A DNA stretch of 8,223 bases from an uncultured Prevotella sp. (GCA_900762125.1 CAAFFL010000112.1:1-8223), one strand, 5' to 3'. Positions 1 to 6,896 are shown, counted from the first letter of the stretch. A program made the numbers and translations. Notes: generated from the letters alone by a model not told the origin.

Positions 1-282
1 ACCACCAAACTTTGTCTCTACCTCGTGAGGAATGGTGCCCTTGAGGACGGGGACCTTCACCAGGTTCTTCTTGGCTGCCTCGGTGCCCTTAGAGATGGCA
101 GCGGTGACCTCGCCGGCCTTGCCCAGGCCATAGCCGATAACACCCTTGCCGTCACCAACAACGACGATAGCAGCGAATGTGAATGTACGACCACCCTTGG
201 TAACCTTCGTCACACGGTTGATAGCAACCAGGCGATCCTTTAATTCAGCGTCACTATTTACTTTTACCTTATTCATTGCCAT
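1..282 (-). CDS. rpsE: 30S ribosomal protein S5, N-terminal part (cut by window edge)
   Basis: S5 (uS5) is a 30S protein at the back of the body near the mRNA entry side and helps decoding accuracy. The first 94 codons are visible; the family is usually about 165 to 175 residues, so the C-terminal domain lies beyond the left edge. The visible part is the double-stranded-RNA-binding-like domain, with INRVTKVTKGGRTF at residues 21-34 (the loop linked to spectinomycin response in other bacteria) and VVGDGKGVIGYGLGKAGEV at 40-58. The ATG at 282 gives MAMNKVKV; a second ATG at 276 is possible but less likely. The gene follows the rplR stop by 6 bases and has no Shine-Dalgarno sequence, only A/T-rich sequence before the ATG. 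Identity is certain from sequence and position. Confidence 0.97.
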   Translation of the reverse strand, partial: MAMNKVKVNSDAELKDRLVAINRVTKVTKGGRTFTFAAIVVVGDGKGVIGYGLGKAGEVTAAISKGTEAAKKNLVKVPVLKGTIPHEVETKFGG

Positions 283-283
283 T

Positions 284-295
284 ATCGTTTAAAAT
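284..295 (-). repeat. Copy 1 of a 12-base spacer word, before rpsE
   Basis: ATTTTAAACGAT on the minus strand, partly overlapping the rplR stop codon and ending just before the rpsE ATG. An identical copy lies before rplR at 649-660. In this copy part of the word is coding, in the other it is not, so shared coding does not explain the match. Confidence 0.5.
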
Positions 296-633
296 TTAAG
301 ACCACCCTCACGTGCTGCGTCGGCGAGCGCCTGCACACGGCCGTGATAGAGATAACCGTTACGGTCGAAGACCACTGCCTCAACGCCGGCAGCCTTAGCC
401 TTCTCTGCTACGAGAGCGCCGACCTTCTTGGCCTGCTCTACCTTCGGGAGCTTCTCCAGTCCCAGGGAAGAGGCGGACGCCACGGTCTTGCCCTCCTTAT
501 CGTTGATGACCTGAGCATAGATCTGCTTGTTTGAGCGGAACACGCTCAGACGCGGACGCTCTGCTGTTCCGTTGACATTCTTGCGAATACGGAACTTTAT
601 CTTGATTCGTCTTTCTTCTTTCTTTGTTGTCAT
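289..633 (-). CDS. rplR: 50S ribosomal protein L18
   Basis: L18 (uL18) binds 5S rRNA and, with L5, helps dock it into the central protuberance of the 50S subunit. The protein has 114 residues, close to the family's usual 115-120. It starts with a basic tail (MTTKKEERRIKIKFRIRKNV), followed by the conserved RPRLSVFRSNKQIYAQVI at about residues 27-44. It ends with VVFDRNGYLYHGRVQALADAAREGG, where the FDRxGYxYHGRV block and the final AAREGGLKF are diagnostic. It lies 26 bases after rplF and 6 bases before rpsE. There is no Shine-Dalgarno sequence; the spacer reads A/T-rich up to the ATG and carries a 12-base word that recurs before rpsE. Nothing in the protein is unusual. Confidence 0.98.
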   Translation of the reverse strand: MTTKKEERRIKIKFRIRKNVNGTAERPRLSVFRSNKQIYAQVINDKEGKTVASASSLGLEKLPKVEQAKKVGALVAEKAKAAGVEAVVFDRNGYLYHGRVQALADAAREGGLKF

Positions 634-648
634 AATCGTAAATTCAAA

Positions 649-660
649 ATCGTTTAAAAT
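649..660 (-). repeat. Copy 2 of the 12-base spacer word, before rplR
   Basis: ATTTTAAACGAT on the minus strand, starting at the last base of the rplF stop codon and ending 15 bases before the rplR ATG. It is identical to the copy at 284-295. A shorter related word (AACGATTA) occurs at the rplE end before rpsN. It may reflect an A/T-rich translation start context or chance in A/T-rich spacers. Confidence 0.45.
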
Positions 661-1232
661 TACTTAGCTGCAGCTGTCTTACCAGACTTTCTGCGGATGA
701 CCTCACCCTTGAACAGGATACCCTTGCCCTTGTAAGGCTCCGGCATACGGAAAGAACGAATCTTGGCACAGATCAGACCAAGCAACTGCTTGTCGGCCGA
801 CTCAAGTGTAATAACAGGGTTCTGGTTACGTTCAGACTTTGTCTCCACTTTCACCTCCTTGGGAAGCTCCAGGAAGATGGGGTGCGTATAACCCAGAGAG
901 AACTCGATGAGGTTGCCCGTGTTGCTGACACGATAACCGACACCGACAAGCTCCATCTCCTTCTTATAGCCCTCGCTGACACCGACAACCATGTTGTTGA
1001 CCAGCGAACGATAGAGACCATGGAAGGCCTGCTTCTGCTTGTAGTCTACGGGACTGTTCTCATCAACCTCGAGGGTGATCTCGTTGTCCTTCAGGTTGAA
1101 CTTAATAGACGGGTTGATCTCCTGCGAGAGCTCACCCTTGGGACCCTTCACGGTGACCACGTTGGTCTTCTCGTCGTAGTTGACGGTAACGCCGGCAGGG
1201 ATGCTAATTGGCAATTTTCCTATTCTTGACAT
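660..1232 (-). CDS. rplF: 50S ribosomal protein L6
   Basis: L6 (uL6) sits near the factor-binding site and sarcin-ricin loop of the 50S subunit. At 190 residues it is longer than the 177 of E. coli, partly through a basic tail (RRKSGKTAAAK). It begins MSRIGKLPISIPAGV, typical of the family, and carries the L6 signature PEPYKGKGI at residues 164-172. Two repeated alpha/beta domains are expected across residues 1-80 and 85-175. The frame can be extended upstream to a TTG at 1247, which would add MEDFS. I chose the ATG at 1232 because it gives the conserved N-terminus and lies 7 bases after a strong GGAGGA. That site would fall inside the coding sequence if TTG were used. It follows the rpsH stop by 15 bases. 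Confidence 0.97.
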   Translation of the reverse strand: MSRIGKLPISIPAGVTVNYDEKTNVVTVKGPKGELSQEINPSIKFNLKDNEITLEVDENSPVDYKQKQAFHGLYRSLVNNMVVGVSEGYKKEMELVGVGYRVSNTGNLIEFSLGYTHPIFLELPKEVKVETKSERNQNPVITLESADKQLLGLICAKIRSFRMPEPYKGKGILFKGEVIRRKSGKTAAAK

Positions 1233-1239
1233 ACTAAAA

Positions 1240-1245
1240 TCCTCC
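1240..1245 (-). promoter_or_regulatory. Shine-Dalgarno site of rplF
   Basis: On the minus strand the sequence reads GGAGGA, then 7 bases, then the rplF ATG at 1232. This is a near-ideal match to the anti-Shine-Dalgarno end of 16S rRNA. It stands out because most genes in this window have no such site. It also decides the start codon, since the upstream TTG alternative would place the site within the coding region. Confidence 0.7.
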
Positions 1246-1247
1246 AA

Positions 1248-1643
1248 TTAATAAACGTAGCAAAGCACCTCACCACCAATCTTCAGGTCGGCGGCCTCTT
1301 TGTCGGTCATGACACCCTTGGACGTGGAAAGGATAGCGATTCCGAGTCCGTTAATTACTCTCGGCATGTCCTTGTAACCCGTATACTGGCGGAGGCCCGG
1401 GGTGGACACGCGCTTAAGGCTCTTGATGGCGTTAAGCTTAGTTTGTGGATCATACTTCAGAGCGATCTTGATTGAGCCCTGAGGACCATCCTCGATGAAC
1501 TTGTAGTTCAGAATGTAACCCTTCTCAAAGAGAATCTTAGTAATAGACTTCTTCAAGTTCGACGCGGGAACCTCCACCACGCGGTGATGAGCCATGATGG
1601 CGTTCCGCAGTCTTGTCAGATAATCTGCTATTGGATCTGTCAT
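1248..1643 (-). CDS. rpsH: 30S ribosomal protein S8
   Basis: S8 (uS8) is a primary binder of the central domain of 16S rRNA and is needed for platform assembly; in E. coli it is also the translational repressor of the spc operon. The protein has 131 residues, as usual. It starts MTDPIADYLTRLRNA, the standard N-terminus, and contains STSKGVMTDKEA from residue 106 on, the conserved RNA-binding C-terminal block, ending GGEVLCYVY. The gene is unusual in context only: it is preceded by 136 non-coding bases after rpsN, the largest gap between genes here. It has no Shine-Dalgarno sequence; the ATG follows a T-rich run. Whether S8 acts as an autoregulator in this lineage cannot be told from sequence alone. 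Confidence 0.98.
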   Translation of the reverse strand: MTDPIADYLTRLRNAIMAHHRVVEVPASNLKKSITKILFEKGYILNYKFIEDGPQGSIKIALKYDPQTKLNAIKSLKRVSTPGLRQYTGYKDMPRVINGLGIAILSTSKGVMTDKEAADLKIGGEVLCYVY

Positions 1644-1665
1644 AAAAATATAGATGTTTAATTAA

Positions 1666-1680
1666 TCGGGACTACCCCGA
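1666..1680 (-). other. Short hairpin before rpsH
   Basis: TCGGG, loop GTAGT, CCCGA on the minus strand: a perfect 5-base stem, extendable by one G-U pair, ending 22 bases before the rpsH start. The following sequence is A/T-rich but has no continuous T run next to the stem, so it does not look like an intrinsic terminator. It may affect access to the rpsH start region. Confidence 0.45.
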
Positions 1681-1730
1681 CAATATTAAATAATGAGTAT
1701 CGTCTCATAGTGATGCGCGACCGGCGTAGC

Positions 1731-1754
1731 GGTTGGTCGTCCCACTTACCAACC
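1731..1754 (-). other. Seven-base-stem hairpin after rpsN
   Basis: On the minus strand GGTTGGT, a 10-base loop (AAGTGGGACG), then ACCAACC: a perfect 7-base stem starting 25 bases after the rpsN stop. There is no T tract after it, so a terminator is unlikely. Its downstream arm overlaps the arm of a competing CGACC/GGTCG stem (1718-1739). Confidence 0.55.
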
Positions 1755-1779
1755 CTCTGTCGGTGTGCATCTGCTGTGC

Positions 1780-2082
1780 TTACCAGCTGGCCTTCTTCAC
1801 GCCGGGGATGAGACCCTGGCTGGCCATCTCACGGAACTGGATACGCGAGATACCGAACTGACGAATGTAGCCACGCGGACGGCCGGTGATCTTGCAACGG
1901 TTGTGCAGACGGATCGGATCGGCGTTCTTCGGGATGGCCTGCAGTTTGCGGGCAGCCTCGTAAGCCTCAGCGGGGTCCTCAGTGGTAGCGATGATCTTCT
2001 TCAGCGCAGCACGCTTCTCAGCATAGCGGGCGATGAGCTTTGCACGCTTCACCTCGCGAGCCTTCATTGATTCTTTTGCCAT
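1780..2082 (-). CDS. rpsN: 30S ribosomal protein S14, long zinc-free type
   Basis: S14 (uS14) binds the 3' major domain of 16S rRNA in the head of the 30S subunit, next to S3 and S10. The protein has 100 residues, matching the long form (E. coli has 101) rather than the 61-residue zinc form. The conserved RLHNRCKITGRPRGY lies at residues 58-71 or so with a single cysteine at 63. The paired CxxC motifs of the zinc form are absent, so this is the C-minus type. It ends RIQFREMASQGLIPGVKKASW, highly typical. The first ATG, giving MAKESMKAREVKR, is the family start and lies 6 bases after the rplE stop. A 136-base gap follows before rpsH. Confidence 0.98.
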   Translation of the reverse strand: MAKESMKAREVKRAKLIARYAEKRAALKKIIATTEDPAEAYEAARKLQAIPKNADPIRLHNRCKITGRPRGYIRQFGISRIQFREMASQGLIPGVKKASW

Positions 2083-2088
2083 ATCTCT

Positions 2089-2642
<554 letters not shown>

Positions 2643-2643
<1 letters not shown>

Positions 2644-2960
2644 TACTTGATCTCCTCCCCTGACTTTTTAGCGATACGCTTGACGTTCTTGCCCTCGTGC
2701 TCAATGCGAACACGTGTAGCCTTTCCGCTCTTCGGATCGATAAGACTCAAATTTGAGATGTGAATAGGAGCCTCCTGCTTGATGATGCCACCCTGAGGGT
2801 TCTTAGCAGACGGCTTCGTGCTCTTCGACACCATGTTGATGCCTTCAACGACGGCACGGTTCTCCTTAACCAGTACCCGGAGCACTTTACCGGTCTTGCC
2901 CTTGTCCTGTCCGGCAAGGACGATGACGGTATCGTCTTTCTTGATATGTAATTTTGCCAT
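2643..2960 (-). CDS. rplX: 50S ribosomal protein L24
   Basis: L24 (uL24) is an early assembly protein of the 50S subunit that binds the 5' end of 23S rRNA and later sits at the tunnel exit. The protein has 105 residues, the usual size. The KOW motif is clear at about residues 6-33, with KKDDTVIVLAGQDKGKTGKV and its invariant GKxG. The VVEGINMVSKSTKP stretch and GGIIKQEAPIHISNLSLIDP follow, both typical. The frame stays open to an earlier start at 3011, which would add 17 residues overlapping rplN. I chose the ATG at 2960 because MAKLHIKKDD is the normal beginning and the extra residues (MCLWHPRFF...) do not belong to the family. It starts 22 bases after the rplN stop. Confidence 0.97.
2652..2658 (-). 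promoter_or_regulatory. Shine-Dalgarno-like site of rplE inside the rplX tail
   Basis: The minus strand reads GGAGGAG, then 8 bases, then the rplE ATG at 2643. Spacing and match are good. The bases also encode Gly-Glu-Glu near the end of L24, so the match may be a by-product of coding, though purine-rich Gly-Glu codons here are suggestive. Together with the TAATG overlap it fits translation of L5 being coupled to that of L24. Confidence 0.45.
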
Positions 2961-2982
2961 TACTGTGTATACTGTTAATGTG

Positions 2983-3348
2983 TTAAAGAACCTCGGGTGC
3001 CAGAGACACAACCTTCATATTCACGGCGCGCAGCTCACGTGCCACGGGGCCGAAGATACGGCTACCGCGGAGCTCACCAGCGTTGTTCAGCAGCACACAG
3101 GCGTTGTCGTCGAAACGGATGTAAGAACCATCGGCGCGACGGATTTCCTTCTTCGTGCGAACAATCAAAGCCTTTGATACTGCACCTTTCTTCAAGTCAC
3201 TCGACGGGATGACGTCATGTACAGCGACGACGATCACGTCACCAACACTTGCATAACGGCGGCCGGTACCTCCCAGTACTCGGATGCACATTGCCTCACG
3301 TGCGCCGCTGTTGTCACATACTGTAAGTTTTGATAATGCCTGTATCAT
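2983..3348 (-). CDS. rplN: 50S ribosomal protein L14
   Basis: L14 (uL14) lies at the subunit interface of the 50S subunit, where it contacts 16S helix 14 and is the docking site of the silencing factor RsfS in bacteria that have it. The protein has 121 residues, normal for the family. It begins MIQALSKLTVCDNSGAREAMC, has the L14 signature region at about residues 60-86 (ALIVRTKKE...DGSYIRFDDNACVLL), and ends MKVVSLAPEVL, nearly invariant. It is the first gene of the classical spc set, but here only 2 bases separate it from rpsQ, so S10 and spc genes seem to form one unit without an internal promoter at this junction. No Shine-Dalgarno sequence is present. Confidence 0.98.
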   Translation of the reverse strand: MIQALSKLTVCDNSGAREAMCIRVLGGTGRRYASVGDVIVVAVHDVIPSSDLKKGAVSKALIVRTKKEIRRADGSYIRFDDNACVLLNNAGELRGSRIFGPVARELRAVNMKVVSLAPEVL

Positions 3349-3350
3349 AA

Positions 3351-3608
3351 TTACTTAGCTTTTTCAACGATTTGTAACAATCTCCATCTCTTCGTCTTCG
3401 AGAGAGGACGAGTCTCCATGATCGTCACGGTGTCACCAACGTGAGCCTCATTCTGCTCGTCATGAGCATGGTACTTCTTTGTCTTCTGGACAAACTTACC
3501 ATAGATCGGGTGCTTCTCCTTGAACTTAGCAGCAATAACAATGGTCTTATCCATCTTGTCGCTGATTACAACACCCTGACGTACTTTTCTTAAATTTCTT
3601 GTTTCCAT
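3351..3608 (-). CDS. rpsQ: 30S ribosomal protein S17
   Basis: S17 (uS17) is an OB-fold protein that binds the 5' domain of 16S rRNA early in 30S assembly. With the start at 3608 the protein has 85 residues, the usual size. Conserved blocks are GVVISDKMDKTIVIAAKFK, KHPIYGKFVQKTKKYHAHDE and the C-terminal GDTVTIMETRPLSKTKRWRL. An in-frame ATG at 3617 would add MVQ and leave a 3-base gap to rpmC. I prefer 3608 because METRNLRK matches the start of Bacteroides homologues as I remember them, but the choice is not firm. Neither start has a Shine-Dalgarno sequence. The stop lies 2 bases before rplN. Confidence 0.94.
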   Translation of the reverse strand: METRNLRKVRQGVVISDKMDKTIVIAAKFKEKHPIYGKFVQKTKKYHAHDEQNEAHVGDTVTIMETRPLSKTKRWRLLQIVEKAK

Positions 3609-3620
3609 CTGGACCATTTG

Positions 3621-3815
3621 TTATTTGTTAAGTTCTCTCTGGCGAAGTACGGTCTTCATCCGTGCGATGTCACGACGCGCAGCCTTAATCTGTGATGGAT
3701 TCTCAAGCGGAGTGACCTGATGGTTGAGCTGCATCGTCTGATACGCTGCCTCTGCCTGCTCCAGCTTCTCGCGCAAGTCCTTGTCGGCGAGTTCGTTTAC
3801 TTCTTTGATCTTCAT
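3621..3815 (-). CDS. rpmC: 50S ribosomal protein L29
   Basis: L29 (uL29) is a small, all-helical protein at the polypeptide tunnel exit beside L23, forming part of the platform used by trigger factor and SRP. The protein has 64 residues, the usual length. It shows the family pattern of two helices: KIKEVNELADKDLREKLEQAEAAYQTMQLNHQ, then a turn with TPLENPSQIKAARRDIARMKTVLRQRE. The central NPSQIKAARRDIARMKTVLRQRE block is diagnostic. It starts 5 bases after the rplP stop (TAA then ATAAC then ATG) and ends 12 bases before the preferred rpsQ start. There is no Shine-Dalgarno sequence, so initiation probably depends on the ribosome finishing rplP. Confidence 0.97.
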   Translation of the reverse strand: MKIKEVNELADKDLREKLEQAEAAYQTMQLNHQVTPLENPSQIKAARRDIARMKTVLRQRELNK

Positions 3816-3820
3816 GTTAT

Positions 3821-4249
3821 TTACGCGTTTTTATCGTAGTCACGTCTTACAACAAACTTGGTCTTCACCGGCAGCTTCTGTGCAGCGAGGCGGAGAGCCT
3901 CCTTGGCTACGGCGAAGCTGACGCCTTCAACCTCGAACAGGATACGGCCCGGTGTGACGGGTGCTACCCAACCGGCGGGATCACCCTTACCTTTACCCAT
4001 TCGCACGTCAGCAGGCTTGCGAGTGATAGGCTTGTCCGGGAAGATGCGGATCCAGACCTGACCTTCACGGTTCATATAACGGTTCACGGCAACACGGGCT
4101 GCCTCAATCTGGCGGCTGTCGAGCCACTTCGACTCAAGGGTCTTGATGCCGAAGCTGCCGAAGGCCAGCTGTGTACCTCTGTGGGCGTTGCCCTTATTGC
4201 CACGTCCGTCTTGAGGTCTTCTGTATTTTACTCTTTTTGGCTGTAACAT
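3821..4249 (-). CDS. rplP: 50S ribosomal protein L16
   Basis: L16 (uL16) is a late assembly protein of the 50S subunit that organises the A-site tRNA region near the peptidyl transferase centre. The protein has 142 residues, in the normal range. It starts MLQPKRVKYRRPQDGR and carries both family signatures: RIFPDKPITRKPADVRMGKGKG at about residues 67-88 and the region around GRILFEVEGVSFAVAKEAL. Arg83 in VRMGKGKG corresponds to E. coli Arg81, which can be hydroxylated in that species. It ends with LPVKTKFVVRRDYD. It begins 15 bases after rpsC and ends 5 bases before rpmC. The spacer AAGAAGAAGCTACA is purine-rich but is not a real Shine-Dalgarno match. Confidence 0.98.
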   Translation of the reverse strand: MLQPKRVKYRRPQDGRGNKGNAHRGTQLAFGSFGIKTLESKWLDSRQIEAARVAVNRYMNREGQVWIRIFPDKPITRKPADVRMGKGKGDPAGWVAPVTPGRILFEVEGVSFAVAKEALRLAAQKLPVKTKFVVRRDYDKNA

Positions 4250-4264
4250 TGTAGCTTCTTCTTA

Positions 4265-4999
4265 TTAACGGTTATTGTTTCTGCGACGGCCACCACGACC
4301 CTGGCGACGATCGCCATTGCCACGTTGGTTACCGCTCTGCTTCTCCTGGGCGAAGTTCGGTGCGAGCTCGCGCTTGCCATAGACCTCACCGCGGCAGATC
4401 CATACCTTGATGCCGAGCAGGCCGACCTTCGTCAGAGCCTCTGTCTGGCAGTAGTCGATGTCAGCACGGAACGTGTGCAGCGGCGTACGGCCTTCCTTGT
4501 ACATTTCCTTACGGCTCATCTCAGCACCGTTCAGACGACCCGAGATCTGCACCTTGATGCCCTCGGCTCCAGCGCGCATCGTGTTCTGCACGGCCATCTT
4601 GATGGCACGGCGATAAGCCATCATGTGCTCAATCTGGCTGGCGATGTTCTGGCCGACGATGTTGGCGTCGAGCTCCGGCTTCTTCACCTCGAAGATGTTA
4701 ATCTGGATATCCTTCTTGAAGATATTCTTCAGCTCTTCCTTCAGCTTGTCTACATCCTGACCACCTTTGCCAATGACGATACCCGGACGGGCAGTGCAAA
4801 TAGTGATGGTGACGAGTTTCAGTGTACGCTCGATGACGATCTTCGACACGCTGGCCTTCTCCAGGCGCTTGTTGAGGTACTTGCGGATCTTCTGGTCCTC
4901 AACGATGTTGTCTCCGAAGTCCTTGCCACCGAACCAATTGGAATCCCAACCACGGATAATTCCCAGACGGTTGGCTATTGGATTAACTTTCTGTCCCAT
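4265..4999 (-). CDS. rpsC: 30S ribosomal protein S3
   Basis: S3 (uS3) is part of the mRNA entry tunnel of the 30S subunit and supports its helicase activity. The protein has 244 residues (E. coli 233). It starts MGQKVNPIANRLGIIRGWDSNW, has the type II KH domain with the IGKGG loop at residues 76-80, and the C-terminal domain with KVQISGRLNGAEMSRKE and GVKVW-like GIKVWICRGEVYG. The last 26 residues (219-244) form a low-complexity tail with eight Arg, six Gly and five Asn, likely disordered and RNA-binding. Basic tails on S3 are known in other bacteria; the function of this one is unknown. The start lies 8 bases after the rplV stop, with no Shine-Dalgarno sequence. Confidence 0.98.
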   Translation of the reverse strand: MGQKVNPIANRLGIIRGWDSNWFGGKDFGDNIVEDQKIRKYLNKRLEKASVSKIVIERTLKLVTITICTARPGIVIGKGGQDVDKLKEELKNIFKKDIQINIFEVKKPELDANIVGQNIASQIEHMMAYRRAIKMAVQNTMRAGAEGIKVQISGRLNGAEMSRKEMYKEGRTPLHTFRADIDYCQTEALTKVGLLGIKVWICRGEVYGKRELAPNFAQEKQSGNQRGNGDRRQGRGGRRRNNNR

Positions 5000-5007
5000 T
5001 CTTCTAC

Positions 5008-5412
5008 TTATTTTTCGTCATTAGTTTTAGCGTCTACAAACAGCGTCACGTGGTTCGAACGCTTGCGGATGCAATAGCCGCGGCCCTGAGGTGCAGGACG
5101 CATACGCTTCATCGTTACGCCTTCATCCACGAAGACTTTGCTGACAAACAGTTCTCCATCTTCTGCCTTGCGCTCATTCTTGACCTCCCAGTTAGCGATG
5201 GCCGAGCGCAGCAGCTTCTCGACATCAGCAGCAGCCTGCTTCTTCGAGAACTTCAGTACGCCCAGTGCACGGTTGACTTCCATGCCACGGATCATGTCTA
5301 CGACGTAGCGCATCTTCCGAGGAGAAGAGGGGACTCCGTTGAGCTTGGCGAAGTACTGGTTTTTGCGGGCTTCCTTAATCTTTTCAGCCGCGATATGTTT
5401 TCTTGCTCCCAT
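5008..5412 (-). CDS. rplV: 50S ribosomal protein L22
   Basis: L22 (uL22) spans the 50S subunit from surface to exit tunnel; its long beta hairpin lines the tunnel near the macrolide site. The protein has 134 residues against 110 in E. coli, longer at both ends, as in Bacteroides homologues. Conserved parts are SSPRKMRYVVDMIRGMEVNRAL at about residues 29-50, KLLRSAIANWE, and the hairpin region VDEGVTMKRMRPAPQGRGYCIRKRSNHVT from residue 95. Cys114 in GYCIRKR is a small difference from what I remember as Arg in Bacteroides; I draw no conclusion on drug response. It starts MGARKHIAAEKIKEARK, 39 bases after the rpsS stop. Confidence 0.97.
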   Translation of the reverse strand: MGARKHIAAEKIKEARKNQYFAKLNGVPSSPRKMRYVVDMIRGMEVNRALGVLKFSKKQAAADVEKLLRSAIANWEVKNERKAEDGELFVSKVFVDEGVTMKRMRPAPQGRGYCIRKRSNHVTLFVDAKTNDEK

Positions 5413-5451
5413 TGTTAAATCTTACTTGTTTTGAATGGTTTGTCCCTGAGC

Positions 5452-5721
5452 TTACTTCTTGTTGTTGCCGGTGTGACCGCCGAAGCGACGTGTCTGGGCA
5501 AACTCACCAAGGCGATGACCGACCATGTTCTCAGTGATGTACACAGGGATAAATTTATTACCGTTATGAACTGCTACCGTATGTCCAACGAAGTCAGGGC
5601 TGATCATGCAAGCTCTGGCCCATGTCTTCACGACAGTCTTCTTGCCGCTCTCGTTCATAGCGAGAATTTTCTTCTCGAGCGATACGTTGATATACGGACC
5701 TTTCTTAAGTGAACGACTCAT
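5452..5721 (-). CDS. rpsS: 30S ribosomal protein S19
   Basis: S19 (uS19) is in the 30S head near the A-site finger and S13, and takes part in the inter-subunit bridge B1a. The protein has 89 residues, within the usual 88-93. It starts MSRSLKKGPYINVSLEKKI, a hallmark N-terminus, and has the family signature stretch from about residue 53, ending NKFIPVYITENMVGHRLGEFA, followed by TRRFGGHTGNNKK. It follows rplB by 28 bases and precedes rplV by 39 bases, both longer than most gaps here, though I find no convincing stem or promoter in either. No Shine-Dalgarno sequence is present. Confidence 0.98.
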   Translation of the reverse strand: MSRSLKKGPYINVSLEKKILAMNESGKKTVVKTWARACMISPDFVGHTVAVHNGNKFIPVYITENMVGHRLGEFAQTRRFGGHTGNNKK

Positions 5722-5749
5722 AATTTACTCTTGTTCTTTAAACGTGCTT

Positions 5750-6577
<828 letters not shown>

Positions 6578-6584
6578 TTCTTAT

Positions 6585-6878
6585 TTAGATATTGCTGTAA
6601 AAATCAATTGTCTCGCCATCCTTCACGGTGACGATAGCCTTCTTGAAGGCGTTCTTCTGGCCACGGACCAGACCGGCCTTCGTGTAGCGGCTCGAACGCT
6701 TGCCAGCGTACTTCACGGTGTTCACATCAACCACGTGAACATTGTACTGCTGCTCGACCTCTGCCTTAATCTGGAGCTTGTTAGCCTCTGGACGTACAAC
6801 AAAGCCGTAGCGCGTGGGCTGCTTCTCTGTGATCTTGGTCATTTTCTCGGTGACCAGGGGTTTGATGATAAATGCCAT
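6585..6878 (-). CDS. rplW: 50S ribosomal protein L23
   Basis: L23 (uL23) sits at the polypeptide tunnel exit and is the main docking site for trigger factor and SRP. The protein has 97 residues, the usual length. It begins MAFIIKPLVTEKMTKITEKQ, where the IIKPLVTEK stretch is diagnostic. It continues with RYGFVVRPEANKLQIKAEVEQQYNVHVVDVNTV, matching the conserved middle. The region after KYAGK (SSRYTKAGLVRGQKNAFKKAIVTV) is the basic, RNA-binding loop, and the chain ends GETIDFYSNI. It starts 16 bases after the rplD stop and is preceded by AAAGGAG, one of the few Shine-Dalgarno-like sites in the window, at 11-base spacing. Confidence 0.98.
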   Translation of the reverse strand: MAFIIKPLVTEKMTKITEKQPTRYGFVVRPEANKLQIKAEVEQQYNVHVVDVNTVKYAGKRSSRYTKAGLVRGQKNAFKKAIVTVKDGETIDFYSNI

Positions 6879-6889
6879 AATTCTAATGT

Positions 6890-6896
6890 CTCCTTT
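6890..6896 (-). promoter_or_regulatory. Shine-Dalgarno-like site of rplW
   Basis: The minus strand reads AAAGGAG, then 11 bases, then the rplW ATG at 6878. The first two A bases belong to the rplD stop codon, so the AGGAG core is entirely in the spacer and not forced by coding. The spacing is slightly long for an E. coli-type site but workable. Confidence 0.55.

Larger units (their letters stand above)
1644..1779 (-). promoter_or_regulatory. Structured 136-base rpsN-rpsH spacer, possible cis-regulatory RNA
   Basis: This is the largest gap between genes in a cluster where others are 2 to 39 bases (rplX and rplE even share one). Read on the minus strand it holds several inverted repeats. A 7-base stem pairs 1748-1754 with 1731-1737 around a 10-base loop. 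An alternative 5-base stem pairs 1735-1739 with 1718-1722, and it shares bases with the first, so the two cannot form together. A 5-base stem ATGAG/CTCAT lies at 1693-1708, and a TCGGG/CCCGA stem with a 5-base loop at 1666-1680. The last 22 bases before the rpsH ATG are A/T-rich. The sequence shows the repeats; a regulatory role is inference. The spacer could also be an mRNA processing site or simply unconstrained sequence. Confidence 0.4.

Noticed and set aside
25..243. 72-codon plus-strand frame at the left edge
   Set aside because: Antisense to the rpsE N-terminal domain, which is clearly the real gene.
1666..1680. Hairpin before rpsH as an intrinsic terminator
   Set aside because: The stem has only five pairs and no U run directly after it on either strand; termination here would also cut off rpsH, rplF, rplR and rpsE.
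1681..1692. Possible promoter -7 element in the rpsN-rpsH spacer (minus strand TAATATTG)
   Set aside because: It differs by one base from TAnnTTTG but has no TTTG at the right distance upstream (about 19-21 bases), so I do not call it.
2961..3011. Longer rplX start overlapping rplN
   Set aside because: The extra 17 residues are not L24-like and cover the spacer and the end of rplN; MAKLHIKKDD is the standard start.
3609..3617. Alternative rpsQ start adding MVQ
   Set aside because: Possible and not excluded, but METRNLRK agrees better with remembered homologues; neither start has a Shine-Dalgarno site.
4325..5077. 250-codon open frame on the plus strand opposite rpsC and the end of rplV
   Set aside because: Same reason: it is a mirror of conserved coding sequence, Leu/Asp/Val-rich without recognisable domains.
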